From: Pseudoalteromonas piratica
Lineage (GTDB): Bacteria > Pseudomonadota > Gammaproteobacteria > Enterobacterales > Alteromonadaceae
NCBI RefSeq assembly: GCF_000788395.1
Contig: NZ_CP009889.1
Span: 1,426,001 to 1,490,000, forward strand
Length of the DNA: 64,000 bases
Direction of reading: 5' to 3'
Shown: one piece after another, positions 55,482 to 64,000 of the stretch
Layout of the letters: each line of letters starts with the position of its first letter
Position numbering within the stretch: position 1 is the stretch's first letter
The notes under the pieces: generated by a model
Seen by the model: the letters and a program-made list of their open reading frames with translations, nothing else
Told to the model about the DNA's origin: nothing
The model's database searches: none
Position numbers and translations under genes: made by a program

Positions 55482-57416
55482 TTGAGTTATTTATTACGGC
55501 TTTGTTTACCCGTTTTACTAATGTTTTTTATTACGCCAACACTGGCAGAAAAAACGGTCCAAGAAGCAAAATTAAAATCAGCATTCGTTGGACAATTTAC
55601 ACAGTTTATTAGTTGGCCAACAACACCAACGCAGATTGAAATTGTGTACTACGGAAACGACGCTTTGTATTGGCAAAGTTTAAATGACATGGCTGCAAAC
55701 ATAAAAGGTGTCGGCCCTTTTAAACTGAGTAAGCTGACACAGTTATCCCAACTAGATAATTCGTTAGTGCACATTTTAGTAGTTGATAAGCAGCAAAACG
55801 CTAGTCTTGAATCACTTTATACACGCATTGGAAAGCGTCCAATCTTAGTAGTTACTGAAAATGTGATAGATAACAAACTAATTGGCATTAATTTTTACCA
55901 AACAAATAGCCAAACCTTGTCGTTCAAATTAAATCGCTACAACTTGCTTTATCAGGGCTTAAAAGTGGATAAAGATATTGTGTTATTAGGCGGCTCTGAG
56001 ATTGATGTGGCTAATATGGTAAAAGAAATGTCGTTTAAGCTTTCAGAGTCAACAGGACTCATTGATAAACTTAACGACCACATTAATTCGCAAAAGCAAA
56101 CGATTGCGCAAAAACAAATTTCCATTAATCAAAAGCAGCTCGAAATAGACGCAAAGAATAATGAATTCAACAAGCTGATCAGCAATCTAGAACAGATAGA
56201 AGCAAAATATCAAAGTGACTTAGCACAACTTGAAAAAGAGTTAAATGTTGCGCAACAAGCGCTTGATAAAAGTAAAGATTCACTCGCACAACGACAAGCC
56301 GAGGTCGTCAAAACACAAGCTGAGCTTGATCAAATCGAAAGCGATAAAATTGCATTAAGCCAACAAGTCATGGATAACCAAACACGCATTAATTCGCAAC
56401 TCAGTACATTGGAAAAACTTGAAACACAACTGAGTGAAAAAGAGCTGGCGTTAATCAATAAAGAGCAACAAGTGCAAACCACCACTAATAACCTGATTAT
56501 AAGCTTGCTCGCACTGATTGTGTTTGCCATTTTGGCCATCAGCCTTTGGTACTTTAATAAGAAAAAACATGCGCTTAACCAGATTCTGGAAAGCCACAAT
56601 CAACAACTTGAAAAAGTAAATCAACAACTTGTATCAACACAAAAGCAGTTAGTTGAATCTGAAAAAATGGCATCGCTCGGTGGTATCGTGACTGGCGTGG
56701 CGCATGAGGTAAATACCCCGCTTGGTTCAGCAATTACTGCCATTTCCCATCTAAGTTCGATTACTATTGATTTAATGGGTGATTTTAAAGATAAAAAACT
56801 ATCCAGTAATAAGTTTGAGAAAGTACTTAATGAGCAGGTAGAAGCGACTGACATAGTGTTTAAGAATTTATGCCGCGCAGCAGAGCTAGTTAAAAGCTTT
56901 AAACAAGTTTCTGTTGATCAAGTCTCTGAAATTGCTAGGGAGTTTGAAATTAAAGAATACCTTGATGAAGTAGTGATTAGCTTACGACACCAAATTAAAC
57001 AACAAAATGTCACGGTTGAAATTAGCTGTAATGAGCCATTGCTAGCATTTACATACCCAGGTGTTTTATCTCAAATTTTGACCAACCTGATCATCAACTC
57101 AATAACACATGGTTTTAAAAACGGCACGCCCGGCAAAATCACCATCACCTTATCTTCAAAAAACGATTTCATTAATCTTGATTATCAGGATAACGGAACT
57201 GGTATTGATAGCGCATTAGGCGAGAAAATATTTGACCCTTTTTTCACAACTAATCGTCACGCTGGTTCAACGGGGTTAGGGTTAAGCATTTGCTACAATT
57301 TAACGAGTCAAAAGTTACTGGGGTCGATTCAATTCATTTATAGCGATGCAGGGGCACATTTTTTATTGCAATTTCCAAAACGTATTCACACTGAATCGAA
57401 CAAAAAAACACATTAG
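55482..57416 (+). CDS. YfiR-domain sensor histidine kinase
   Basis: The 644-residue protein starts with TTG (AAGGAAG upstream). The order is signal peptide (to about 22), YfiR/DUF4154-like periplasmic domain (about 28-180; KSAFVGQFTQFISWP, NSLVHILVVDK), long Gln/Lys/Glu coiled coil (about 190-335), membrane segment (about 340-358), HisKA with phospho-acceptor His in GVAHEVNTPLG, and HATPase with NLIINSITHG, DNGTGI and STGLGLSI. No receiver domain or partner regulator is adjacent. Co-expression with a TonB-dependent receptor suggests sensing linked to that uptake. Confidence 0.9.
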   Translation: MSYLLRLCLPVLLMFFITPTLAEKTVQEAKLKSAFVGQFTQFISWPTTPTQIEIVYYGNDALYWQSLNDMAANIKGVGPFKLSKLTQLSQLDNSLVHILVVDKQQNASLESLYTRIGKRPILVVTENVIDNKLIGINFYQTNSQTLSFKLNRYNLLYQGLKVDKDIVLLGGSEIDVANMVKEMSFKLSESTGLIDKLNDHINSQKQTIAQKQISINQKQLEIDAKNNEFNKLISNLEQIEAKYQSDLAQLEKELNVAQQALDKSKDSLAQRQAEVVKTQAELDQIESDKIALSQQVMDNQTRINSQLSTLEKLETQLSEKELALINKEQQVQTTTNNLIISLLALIVFAILAISLWYFNKKKHALNQILESHNQQLEKVNQQLVSTQKQLVESEKMASLGGIVTGVAHEVNTPLGSAITAISHLSSITIDLMGDFKDKKLSSNKFEKVLNEQVEATDIVFKNLCRAAELVKSFKQVSVDQVSEIAREFEIKEYLDEVVISLRHQIKQQNVTVEISCNEPLLAFTYPGVLSQILTNLIINSITHGFKNGTPGKITITLSSKNDFINLDYQDNGTGIDSALGEKIFDPFFTTNRHAGSTGLGLSICYNLTSQKLLGSIQFIYSDAGAHFLLQFPKRIHTESNKKTH

Positions 57417-57512
57417 ATTTTCTAACAAGTTCAAATAAATTCTTTTCGCTCGAACTAGCACACCACATTCATTTATAGTATGGCGTTACACGCTCATTGC
57501 CGAGGAGTTTAA

Positions 57513-58430
57513 ATGACCGAAATTGCCCCCTTGCTTTCACATATAAATACACAATGCCAATTACTGTTTGGCCAAGGAAATGTCGCCAATTACATTCCTG
57601 AACTCGCCAAAATTAAACCTCAGCAATTTGCCATGGCGGTACTCACTGTGGATGGTGAGACCTACACTACAGGCGATGCGAAAACACGCTTTAGCATTCA
57701 GTCCATCTCTAAAGTGTTAACACTTTCACTCGCATTACAGCGTTATGGCGAATCATTATGGCAACGCGTCGGCAAAGAACCTTCAGGAACAGCATTTAAC
57801 TCACTGATTCAGCTTGAAATGGAAAATGGCGTACCGCGCAATCCATTTATTAATGCAGGAGCGCTTGCTGTGTGTGATGCTTTGCAATCACGTGTCAGTG
57901 CGCCATTACACCATTATTTAGAAACGGTGCGTCAGCTTTCTGGAAACAGTAAAATAAACTTTAATAAGGCAGTATCAAGATCTGAGTTTAAACATCGTTT
58001 TCGCAATGCAGCAATGGCCAATTTAATGAAGTCGTTTGATAATTTTGATAACGATGTTGATGCCGTGCTCAGCAATTATTGTAAATATTGCGCCATTGAA
58101 ATGAATGTTGTAGAGCTTGCTAAAACCTTTAGTTTCCTCGCGAATAAAGGGGTATCACAAACTACAAAAGAGACCTTTATATCACGAAAACAAAACTCAC
58201 AACTTAATTCTCTCTTGTTTACCAGTGGTTTATATGACGCAGCTGGGGATTTTGCTTATCGTATAGGCATGCCGGGTAAATCAGGTGTTGGTGGGGCAAT
58301 TTTGGCCGTCGTGCCTGAGCGCTATACTGTGGTAGTTTGGTCTCCTGAGCTTAACCAATACGGTAATTCGGTTGCCGGTTTACATGCCCTTGAACTGTTT
58401 GCAAAAGAAATGGAAATCCAATTATTTTAG
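57513..58430 (+). CDS. glsA: Glutaminase
   Basis: The 305-residue protein is a standard bacterial glutaminase of the beta-lactamase-like fold. FSIQSISKVLTLSLAL carries the S-x-x-K nucleophile and base, NPFINAGALAVCD is the conserved substrate-binding block, and MPGKSGVGGAILAVVP is the C-terminal signature. It hydrolyses glutamine to glutamate and ammonia in the cytoplasm. Its end overlaps the end of the converging MFS gene by four bases. Confidence 0.96.
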   Translation: MTEIAPLLSHINTQCQLLFGQGNVANYIPELAKIKPQQFAMAVLTVDGETYTTGDAKTRFSIQSISKVLTLSLALQRYGESLWQRVGKEPSGTAFNSLIQLEMENGVPRNPFINAGALAVCDALQSRVSAPLHHYLETVRQLSGNSKINFNKAVSRSEFKHRFRNAAMANLMKSFDNFDNDVDAVLSNYCKYCAIEMNVVELAKTFSFLANKGVSQTTKETFISRKQNSQLNSLLFTSGLYDAAGDFAYRIGMPGKSGVGGAILAVVPERYTVVVWSPELNQYGNSVAGLHALELFAKEMEIQLF

Positions 58431-59998
58431 TTTTTCATGACCTCGGGCTGGCTCAAATACTCGAGAGACTGCCCTTTGGTTTCAGGTAAAAACCTGACAA
58501 TTAATCCAAAAGCTAACAAGGCAAACACCCCATAAATTAAAAAGGTTATGGCAGCACCTAACGTAGCAAGTTCCCATGGGAAAACCAATTGCACTAAGAA
58601 GCTCACAAAGCCGTTAATTAACGCCAAAAATGAAATACCAATACTGCGCAACTCGCTTGGAAATACTTCTGAGAAAAACACCCACATTACAGGTCCAAGG
58701 GACATCGCAAATGACGCAACAAATGCGGTTATACCAAACAGTACAAGTTCAGCATTTATATCCGTAGCACGCATTAATATATCACTGCCAAACTGTCTAA
58801 ATTGTTGCTCTCCAATTGCACCAACTACCGCATCTTTAAACGCAATATCTGAAGTAAACACCTGAGATGCGAGCGACGACAGGCTCGCACTGTCCAAAGT
58901 GTGATGTATCGTCAACAATTGAGATATATCACCATTATCTATCTGATACCTTGCTTGTTGAAAGCCATAGCTGCAAATAAGCATACTAACGCACACGCCA
59001 ACTAAACCAATAGTAAGCAGTGGTTTGCGGCCAAATTGATCGATGGTGATTAAGGCAACAAGTGTAAACAACACATTAACCGCACCAATCCAACTAGCTT
59101 GTAGAAATGCTGCATCCGTGCCGATACCGCTTTGCTCAAAAATAACTGGTGCGTAAAAGAATATGACATTAATTCCTGAAATTTGCTGAGCAATTGCAAG
59201 GGTAATGCCCATCATTAGCGCCAATCTCACTTTACTAGAAAATAGCCCTTTTAACCGTGTAAAAAAGGCAGCTTGTTGGTTATCAATTATGCTTATTTCT
59301 TGCAGTTGCGCATCAACTTCTTTTTGCGAAAAGAGTTTGTTGAGTACAGCTTTTGCATCGGATTGGTGGTTATTCAGCACTAGCCATCGCGGACTTTTCG
59401 GTAGTGCAAACAGGGCTAAAAACCAAATCATCGCAGGCACTAGCTCTAAAGCAAGCATCCAGCGCCAGGTCTCTCCTTGCATGGCAAAAAATGTTAAGGT
59501 ATTGCCTTCCCCATGGCCTAGCTGTAGCAGTAGATAATTTGAGAAATATGAGACAGATAAGCCAATCACAATATTCAATTGGTTAATCGACACCAACTTG
59601 CCCCGCGATTTTGCCAAACTAATTTCGGCAATATACATGGGTGTGATAAGCAGTGAACAAAATGCTAAGCCACCAATAAATCTTGCCAATAATAAACTTT
59701 CAAAGTCGGAGGCAACCGCTGAAAAGTAAGCAGAACAAACATACAGCAAGGCCACAGCAATAAGTGTATTACGACGACCAAATCGATCACTCAAGAACGC
59801 GGCAAAGAAACTTGCGATAATCGCACCGAGTGTTGGCGCGCTTACCACCAGTCCTTGTTGCCATTCATCGAGCGCAAACTGTTCAGAAATAAAGCCTATC
59901 GCACCCGATATTACAGATGCATCAAAACCGAATACAAACCCACCAAACGAAGCAATCAGTGCAAATTTGGCTGACGGTGAGATTCGATTAGTCAGCAT
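58427..59998 (-). CDS. Sugar porter family MFS transporter
   Basis: The 523-residue protein has 12 membrane segments and sugar-porter signatures: SDRFGRRNTLI between helices 2 and 3, RFIGGLAF, PKSPRWLVLNNH near mid-protein, QQISGINVIFFYAPVIFE in helix 7 and FLPETKGQSLEYL at the end. It imports a hexose or disaccharide with protons. Its start overlaps the LacI gene by 11 bases, so it belongs to the GH1-LacI-MFS operon and probably takes up glucose or a beta-glucoside. Confidence 0.93.
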   Translation of the reverse strand: MLTNRISPSAKFALIASFGGFVFGFDASVISGAIGFISEQFALDEWQQGLVVSAPTLGAIIASFFAAFLSDRFGRRNTLIAVALLYVCSAYFSAVASDFESLLLARFIGGLAFCSLLITPMYIAEISLAKSRGKLVSINQLNIVIGLSVSYFSNYLLLQLGHGEGNTLTFFAMQGETWRWMLALELVPAMIWFLALFALPKSPRWLVLNNHQSDAKAVLNKLFSQKEVDAQLQEISIIDNQQAAFFTRLKGLFSSKVRLALMMGITLAIAQQISGINVIFFYAPVIFEQSGIGTDAAFLQASWIGAVNVLFTLVALITIDQFGRKPLLTIGLVGVCVSMLICSYGFQQARYQIDNGDISQLLTIHHTLDSASLSSLASQVFTSDIAFKDAVVGAIGEQQFRQFGSDILMRATDINAELVLFGITAFVASFAMSLGPVMWVFFSEVFPSELRSIGISFLALINGFVSFLVQLVFPWELATLGAAITFLIYGVFALLAFGLIVRFLPETKGQSLEYLSQPEVMKN

Positions 59999-60998
59999 GC
60001 ACAGCTCCTAGCGAATCGCGAATCACTAACTCAGGCTTGAATAAGTGATTCATCGGTGTGGCTATCTTGGTATTGTAAATATTGCTCAGCACCCAATTAG
60101 CAGCCATTTCACCCATTTTTGCGATAGGGTTATCCACTGTCGTTAGTTTGGGATACAGGTAACGCGCGAACAATACATTATCGAAACCGATTATCGATAA
60201 ATCATCTGGAATACTAAGCCCATGCTCGCGCGCAGCTGTCATCGCGCCAGATGCCATTTCATCATTCGCACATACTAAGGCAGTAAAGGAATCATTGTGC
60301 TTTATCAGGTTATTAAACCCTTCATAGCCCTCAGACTCATGATAACTGCCCTCAAAATACGCGCTGCTCTCAAACGAGATACCCGCTTCTTTAAGTGCTT
60401 GCTTGTGACCAGCTAAACGCTGCTGTGCATCTTCTTTAAAATGCGGGCCACTAATATAAGCAATATTGCGATGCCCTTGATCAACTGCAGCTTTGGTCGC
60501 TAAGTAACCACCTAGTTGATTATCGAGCACAATGCAACGCTCTTTCAATGATTCAATATTGCGGTTGATCAGAATGATCTCAATATTTTTATCGAGTAAT
60601 GATTTCAAATAGTCCTCAGAAACCGCTTCAGCATTTAAAATAAGTGCATCACAACGGCGACTAATTAAAAATTCTATGGCTTGTTTTTCTTTTTCAGCTT
60701 CGCTGTGACCAGCAGTGATCACCACATGCTTACCGGCATCTCGCAGCATAGATTCAATTGAACTCATCATGTCACCAAAAAATGAACCATGCAGTTCAGA
60801 CACCAATAAACCCACACTATTAGTTCGATTAGAGGCTAGGGATTGAGCAATTGCATTAGGCTTATAGCCAAGTTCAGCCATTGCTTTATGCACTTTTTCT
60901 TTAGTGCGCTCACTCACTCGGGCGTTGCCATTAATCACGCGTGAAACGGTGGCTAACGATACCCCTGCGGCTTTTGATACTTCGTAAATAGTTGCCAT
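59988..60998 (-). CDS. LacI-family repressor of the beta-glucoside locus
   Basis: The 336-residue protein begins with a textbook LacI HTH (TIYEVSKAAGVSLATVSRVI) and the hinge helix NAIAQSLASNRT, followed by a periplasmic-binding-protein-like sugar sensor. It lies between GH1 and the sugar porter. Two perfect palindromes TGTAAGCGCTTACA at 62498 and 62521, typical LacI-family operators, sit between the two divergent operons, so it probably represses both until a sugar binds. Confidence 0.94.
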   Translation of the reverse strand: MATIYEVSKAAGVSLATVSRVINGNARVSERTKEKVHKAMAELGYKPNAIAQSLASNRTNSVGLLVSELHGSFFGDMMSSIESMLRDAGKHVVITAGHSEAEKEKQAIEFLISRRCDALILNAEAVSEDYLKSLLDKNIEIILINRNIESLKERCIVLDNQLGGYLATKAAVDQGHRNIAYISGPHFKEDAQQRLAGHKQALKEAGISFESSAYFEGSYHESEGYEGFNNLIKHNDSFTALVCANDEMASGAMTAAREHGLSIPDDLSIIGFDNVLFARYLYPKLTTVDNPIAKMGEMAANWVLSNIYNTKIATPMNHLFKPELVIRDSLGAVHAD

Positions 60999-61037
60999 AA
61001 AATAGAAAACTGTGTCTACACTCGATAAATTTAATGG

Positions 61038-62387
61038 TTATTGGTTTGAATTTCTAGCGTTTATTAGCGCTTTGTACGAAAGTGCACTGTGTTTTAACGT
61101 ACGTTTTTGCGAAGTGTAATCAACATGCACGATGCCAAATCGTTTAGTATACCCTTCTGACCACTCAAAGTTATCTAATAAACTCCAAACAAAATACCCT
61201 TTTATGGGAACGCCATGCTGTATTGCCTGTTCCACCGCAAGTAAATGTTCATCAATATAATCAACACGAGCGAGATCATTCACCTCACCGTCAATAATTT
61301 CATCATCAAATGCCGCACCATTCTCAGTAATATAAATGTTTGGCAAATCAAAACGATTATTTAAGTCAGTTAATAAATCAAAAAAAGCACTTGGTACAAC
61401 TTCCCAGCCCATAGCTGTTTTTGCGTACTGGTTTGATTCGACTTCTTTAAACAGAACATTGTTGCCTGCTTGGTAAACCTTACGTGTGTAGTAATTGATG
61501 CCAATAAAATCGAGCGGTGCTGAAATAATCGCCATATCACCTTCCGCTATTTCTGGCTGCACCTCGTCAGGTAATAAATTTTTGATATCTGGATAACGCC
61601 CCTCTAACAGCGGCATTAAATACCATGTATTGAGATATTCATCCGCATAACGGCAGGCAACTGCATCCTCATTTGAGTCTGTGAACGGGTAACAAGGTGA
61701 AAAATTAAGCACAATGCCATTTTCAGTGGTTGGACATAAACGAGATAACACTTCCATCGCCAAGCCGTGTGCAAGCAGTAAATGGTGTGCAGCCAGTTTA
61801 CCTGCTTTTTGGCTGGTGTATCCCGGGGCGTGTATACCCAACTCATAGCCTAAGTATGCAGAACAAAACGGTTCGTTTAATGTTGCGAATGAGTCAACAT
61901 ACGGAGAAATATATGGCGTAATAGTCTCGACATAATTAGCAAACTCGAAAGCTGTTTGACGATTTAACCAGCCACCTTGGCTTTCAAGATACTCTGGTAA
62001 ATCCCAGTGGTAAAAGGTGACAAATATTTTGATCCCTTGTGCTTTTAAAGCCTTAAACAAGTTGATGTAAAATTTTACGCCTTCTAAATTGACTGTGCCA
62101 TCTGCTAGCATCACACGGCACCATGACAAGGATAAACGGTATGCATCAACTCCAATATCAGCCATTATCGCCACATCATCTTGCCAATATTTTATATGTT
62201 CACAACTTATGTCACCGTTGCTGTTATCTGCGATCGTGCCATCTTTTTCACAAAAGGTGTCCCAGTTTGCCTTTAATCTTGAATTACGCGCACCTTCTAT
62301 TTGGTATGACGACGTGGCCACACCAAAAATAAAATCTGGCTGCATCATGTTACTTGTTTTGGCTAAGCGAAAATGCTTCATGGTCAT
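61038..62387 (-). CDS. GH1 family beta-glucosidase
   Basis: This protein of about 449 residues has the GH1 features: FIFGVATSSYQIEGA at the N-terminus, the acid/base Glu in TLNEPFCSAYLGY, the nucleophile Glu in YITENGAAF and the sugar-binding WSLLDNFEWSEGYTKRFG. No signal peptide is present, so it acts in the cytoplasm on imported cellobiose or related beta-glucosides. The start at 62387 is preferred because AAGGTG lies at a good distance; an in-frame GTG six bases upstream is possible. It leads the operon with LacI and the sugar porter. Confidence 0.95.
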   Translation of the reverse strand: MTMKHFRLAKTSNMMQPDFIFGVATSSYQIEGARNSRLKANWDTFCEKDGTIADNSNGDISCEHIKYWQDDVAIMADIGVDAYRLSLSWCRVMLADGTVNLEGVKFYINLFKALKAQGIKIFVTFYHWDLPEYLESQGGWLNRQTAFEFANYVETITPYISPYVDSFATLNEPFCSAYLGYELGIHAPGYTSQKAGKLAAHHLLLAHGLAMEVLSRLCPTTENGIVLNFSPCYPFTDSNEDAVACRYADEYLNTWYLMPLLEGRYPDIKNLLPDEVQPEIAEGDMAIISAPLDFIGINYYTRKVYQAGNNVLFKEVESNQYAKTAMGWEVVPSAFFDLLTDLNNRFDLPNIYITENGAAFDDEIIDGEVNDLARVDYIDEHLLAVEQAIQHGVPIKGYFVWSLLDNFEWSEGYTKRFGIVHVDYTSQKRTLKHSALSYKALINARNSNQ

Positions 62388-62497
62388 TAACACCTTGTTT
62401 TATTGAGATTTTAATAACAACCGCGTAAAAATTAGCGAATCAAAATCCGATTTCTATTTGATATTTTAAACGCTTTCTGCAATTATCAAACTATAAA

Positions 62498-62534
62498 TGT
62501 AAGCGCTTACATGATTTAAATGTAAGCGCTTACA
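62498..62534. promoter_or_regulatory. Two perfect LacI-family operators
   Basis: TGTAAGCGCTTACA occurs at 62498-62511 and again at 62521-62534. Both are perfect 14-base palindromes, 23 bases apart centre to centre (about two helical turns), ending 25 bases before the gluP-like start. A degenerate half (AAACGCTTTC) lies near 62468. They serve the divergent gluP/GH3 and GH1/LacI/MFS operons. Confidence 0.9.
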
Positions 62535-62559
62535 AAGAAAAAATCAACTGGAGATCATT

Positions 62560-63816
62560 GTGAGTTCACCCAATCCACTCAATCAGACTGTGCAGGTCGA
62601 GGAAAGCAACACCTCAAACACCCAGTTTGCGCTCGTTGCTTTAACCAGCCTCTTCTTTATGTGGGGCTTTATTACTTGTCTTAATGACATTTTAATCCCT
62701 TACCTTAAAGAAGCCTTTACCCTTAATTTCACCCAAGCAATGCTTATTCAGTTTTGCTTTTTTAGTGCTTATTTTATTATCTCGCTGCCTGCCGGGAAGT
62801 TGGTCGGTAAAATCGGTTATCAAAAAGGTATCGTCACCGGTTTAGCCATTGCCTGTGTGGGTTGTTTGTTATTTTACCCTGTTGCAACCTCCGGTATTTA
62901 TGCACTTTTCTTAATGGCCTTATTTGTATTAGCCAGTGGTATTACGATTTTACAGGTGTCTGCAAACCCGTATGTCAGTGCTTTAGGTGACCCTAAAACA
63001 GCGCCTTCTCGTTTAACCTTAACCCAAGCGTTTAACTCATTAGGGACCACGGTTGCACCATTATTTGGCGCGGCTTTATTTTTCTCTGCTGATACCGCTA
63101 ATCAAAGTCATGATGGTACCGCTGTTCAATTACCTTATTTAATTCTCGCAGCATCACTTATGGTGTTGGCGCTTATCTTTTTAGTATTAAAGTTACCTAA
63201 AATTACTAATCAAGAAACACCGCAAGTGACCCAAGGCTCTGCGTGGCAGCACAAGCATTTAGTACTCGGGGCTGTCGGTATTTTTGTCTATGTCGGCGCG
63301 GAAGTGGCCATTGGCAGTACCTTAATCAATTACATATCAAGTGCCAGTGCAACCCAAATGACTGAGGCTACCGCTGCAAAATACATCGCTTACTATTGGG
63401 GTGGAGCAATGGTCGGTCGCTTTATTGGTGCGGCCGTGATGCAAAAAGTCTCTGGCGGGACTGTACTTGCCTTTAATGCGGCACTTGCTATCGTATTCAT
63501 TGTCGTTTCAATGTTAAGTTCTGGCCCTATCGCGATGTGGACCATGCTCGCTGTCGGTTTATGTAACTCAATTATGTTCCCTACCATTTTCAGCCTAGCT
63601 ATTAACAACTTAAAAGAGCACACCTCACAAGGGTCGGGCATTTTATGTCTCGCTATCGTAGGTGGTGCTATCATCCCTGTATTCCAAGGTATCGCCGCTG
63701 ATACCATTGGTCTGACTCTCTCGTTTATTATTCCTGCTGTATGTTACGTATTTATCGTATTCTACGGTGTGAAAGGACATGTGCCATCAACTACTCAAGG
63801 ACAAAACAATGAATAA
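62560..63816 (+). CDS. gluP: Glucose/galactose MFS transporter, FucP/GluP type
   Basis: The 418-residue protein has 12 membrane segments and FucP-family features: [20 protein letters not shown] cut to its core in helix 1, [27 protein letters not shown] and [13 protein letters not shown]. These match glucose/galactose-proton symporters. The start is GTG at 62560, nine bases after CTGGAGAT. The GH3 gene overlaps its end (ATGAATAA), so uptake of glucose is coupled to release of glucose from glucans by the GH3 enzyme. Confidence 0.93.
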   Translation: MSSPNPLNQTVQVEESNTSNTQFALVALTSLFFMWGFITCLNDILIPYLKEAFTLNFTQAMLIQFCFFSAYFIISLPAGKLVGKIGYQKGIVTGLAIACVGCLLFYPVATSGIYALFLMALFVLASGITILQVSANPYVSALGDPKTAPSRLTLTQAFNSLGTTVAPLFGAALFFSADTANQSHDGTAVQLPYLILAASLMVLALIFLVLKLPKITNQETPQVTQGSAWQHKHLVLGAVGIFVYVGAEVAIGSTLINYISSASATQMTEATAAKYIAYYWGGAMVGRFIGAAVMQKVSGGTVLAFNAALAIVFIVVSMLSSGPIAMWTMLAVGLCNSIMFPTIFSLAINNLKEHTSQGSGILCLAIVGGAIIPVFQGIAADTIGLTLSFIIPAVCYVFIVFYGVKGHVPSTTQGQNNE

Positions 63817-64000
63817 ACACCTGTTCTCGCTATCTGCACTGTGCTTGGCACTGAGCGGTTGCATGTCTGGCAATGATAATGCCAAAACAACAAACACTAA
63901 AAATGATATTTGGCCAAAGATCACAAATCCGGTGAAACCCGACGCCAAACTTGAAACTAAAATTGATGCATTGTTAGCGCAAATGACACTCGAACAAAAA
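63809..64000 (+). CDS. N-terminus of a GH3 family glucan glucohydrolase lipoprotein, cut by the window end
   Basis: The 64 visible residues include a lipoprotein signal (lipobox LSGC at about residue 18). The start of a GH3 enzyme follows: WPKITNP and [14 protein letters not shown] are typical of exo-1,3/1,4-beta-glucanase/beta-glucosidase proteins of marine bacteria. It overlaps the transporter gene by eight bases. It would release glucose from beta-glucans in the periplasm or at the cell surface. The catalytic residues lie outside the window. Confidence 0.8.
   Translation, partial: MNKHLFSLSALCLALSGCMSGNDNAKTTNTKNDIWPKITNPVKPDAKLETKIDALLAQMTLEQK

Overview
The window looks like chromosomal DNA of a marine gammaproteobacterium of the order Alteromonadales, probably Pseudoalteromonas or a close relative. 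This rests on an AT-rich base composition, the many exported proteins, the TonB-dependent receptor, the secreted subtilase with PKD and chitin-binding domains, the beta-glucoside utilisation genes, and the sequence style of the proteins. The genus is an inference. I saw no rRNA, tRNA, CRISPR array, phage or intact insertion sequence.

Layout. 1-1215: end of a YHYH-domain protein and a small exported protein. 1418-8752: module A, an NtrC-type response regulator and histidine kinase followed by a MacA-like adaptor, an ABC ATPase and an FtsX-type permease, with a sigma54 promoter in front of the ABC genes. 8961-12856: SDR oxidoreductase, AraC-type regulator, a ProC-like fragment, a zinc alcohol dehydrogenase and a divergent Lrp-type regulator. 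13303-22346: module B, a paralogous adaptor/ATPase/permease operon with its own sigma54-type promoter, a small exported protein, a second regulator/kinase pair, then a 46-codon gene for a secreted Cys-rich peptide and a TlpA-like thiol oxidoreductase. 22503-27054: nitric-oxide defence (hmp, nnrS, a small membrane protein, divergent norR). 27122-27415: an array of stem-loops. 27558-29051: an apparent integron-type gene cassette (S41 peptidase plus attC). 29155-34337: DUF695 protein, beta-lactamase-family hydrolase with a divergent CadC-like regulator, and a TetR repressor. 34462-38636: RND efflux pair. 38821-42629: two lipoprotein hydrolases and a second CadC-like regulator. 42696-44777: secreted protease. 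45360-49058: RDD protein, LysR regulator and formaldehyde detoxification genes. 49144-53297: small membrane and accessory genes and a manC remnant. 53456-58430: TonB-dependent receptor, YfiR-domain histidine kinase and glutaminase. 58427-64000: beta-glucoside locus (GH1, LacI, two sugar transporters, GH3) around paired perfect operators.

Best candidate for an undescribed system: module B with its peptide. The 46-residue precursor has a Sec signal peptide and a predicted 21-residue mature part with the pattern CxC-N8-CxC, which suggests a disulfide-laddered beta hairpin. It is followed by a hairpin that should limit read-through, then by a periplasmic CxxC thioredoxin-like protein. Upstream lie a MacAB-like exporter and a two-component system whose kinase has almost no periplasmic loop. 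I infer Sec export, periplasmic disulfide formation and MacAB/TolC-type release, resembling what is known for enterotoxin STII in E. coli, here encoded with its own sigma54-dependent control. The function (toxin, signal or other) cannot be read from the sequence.
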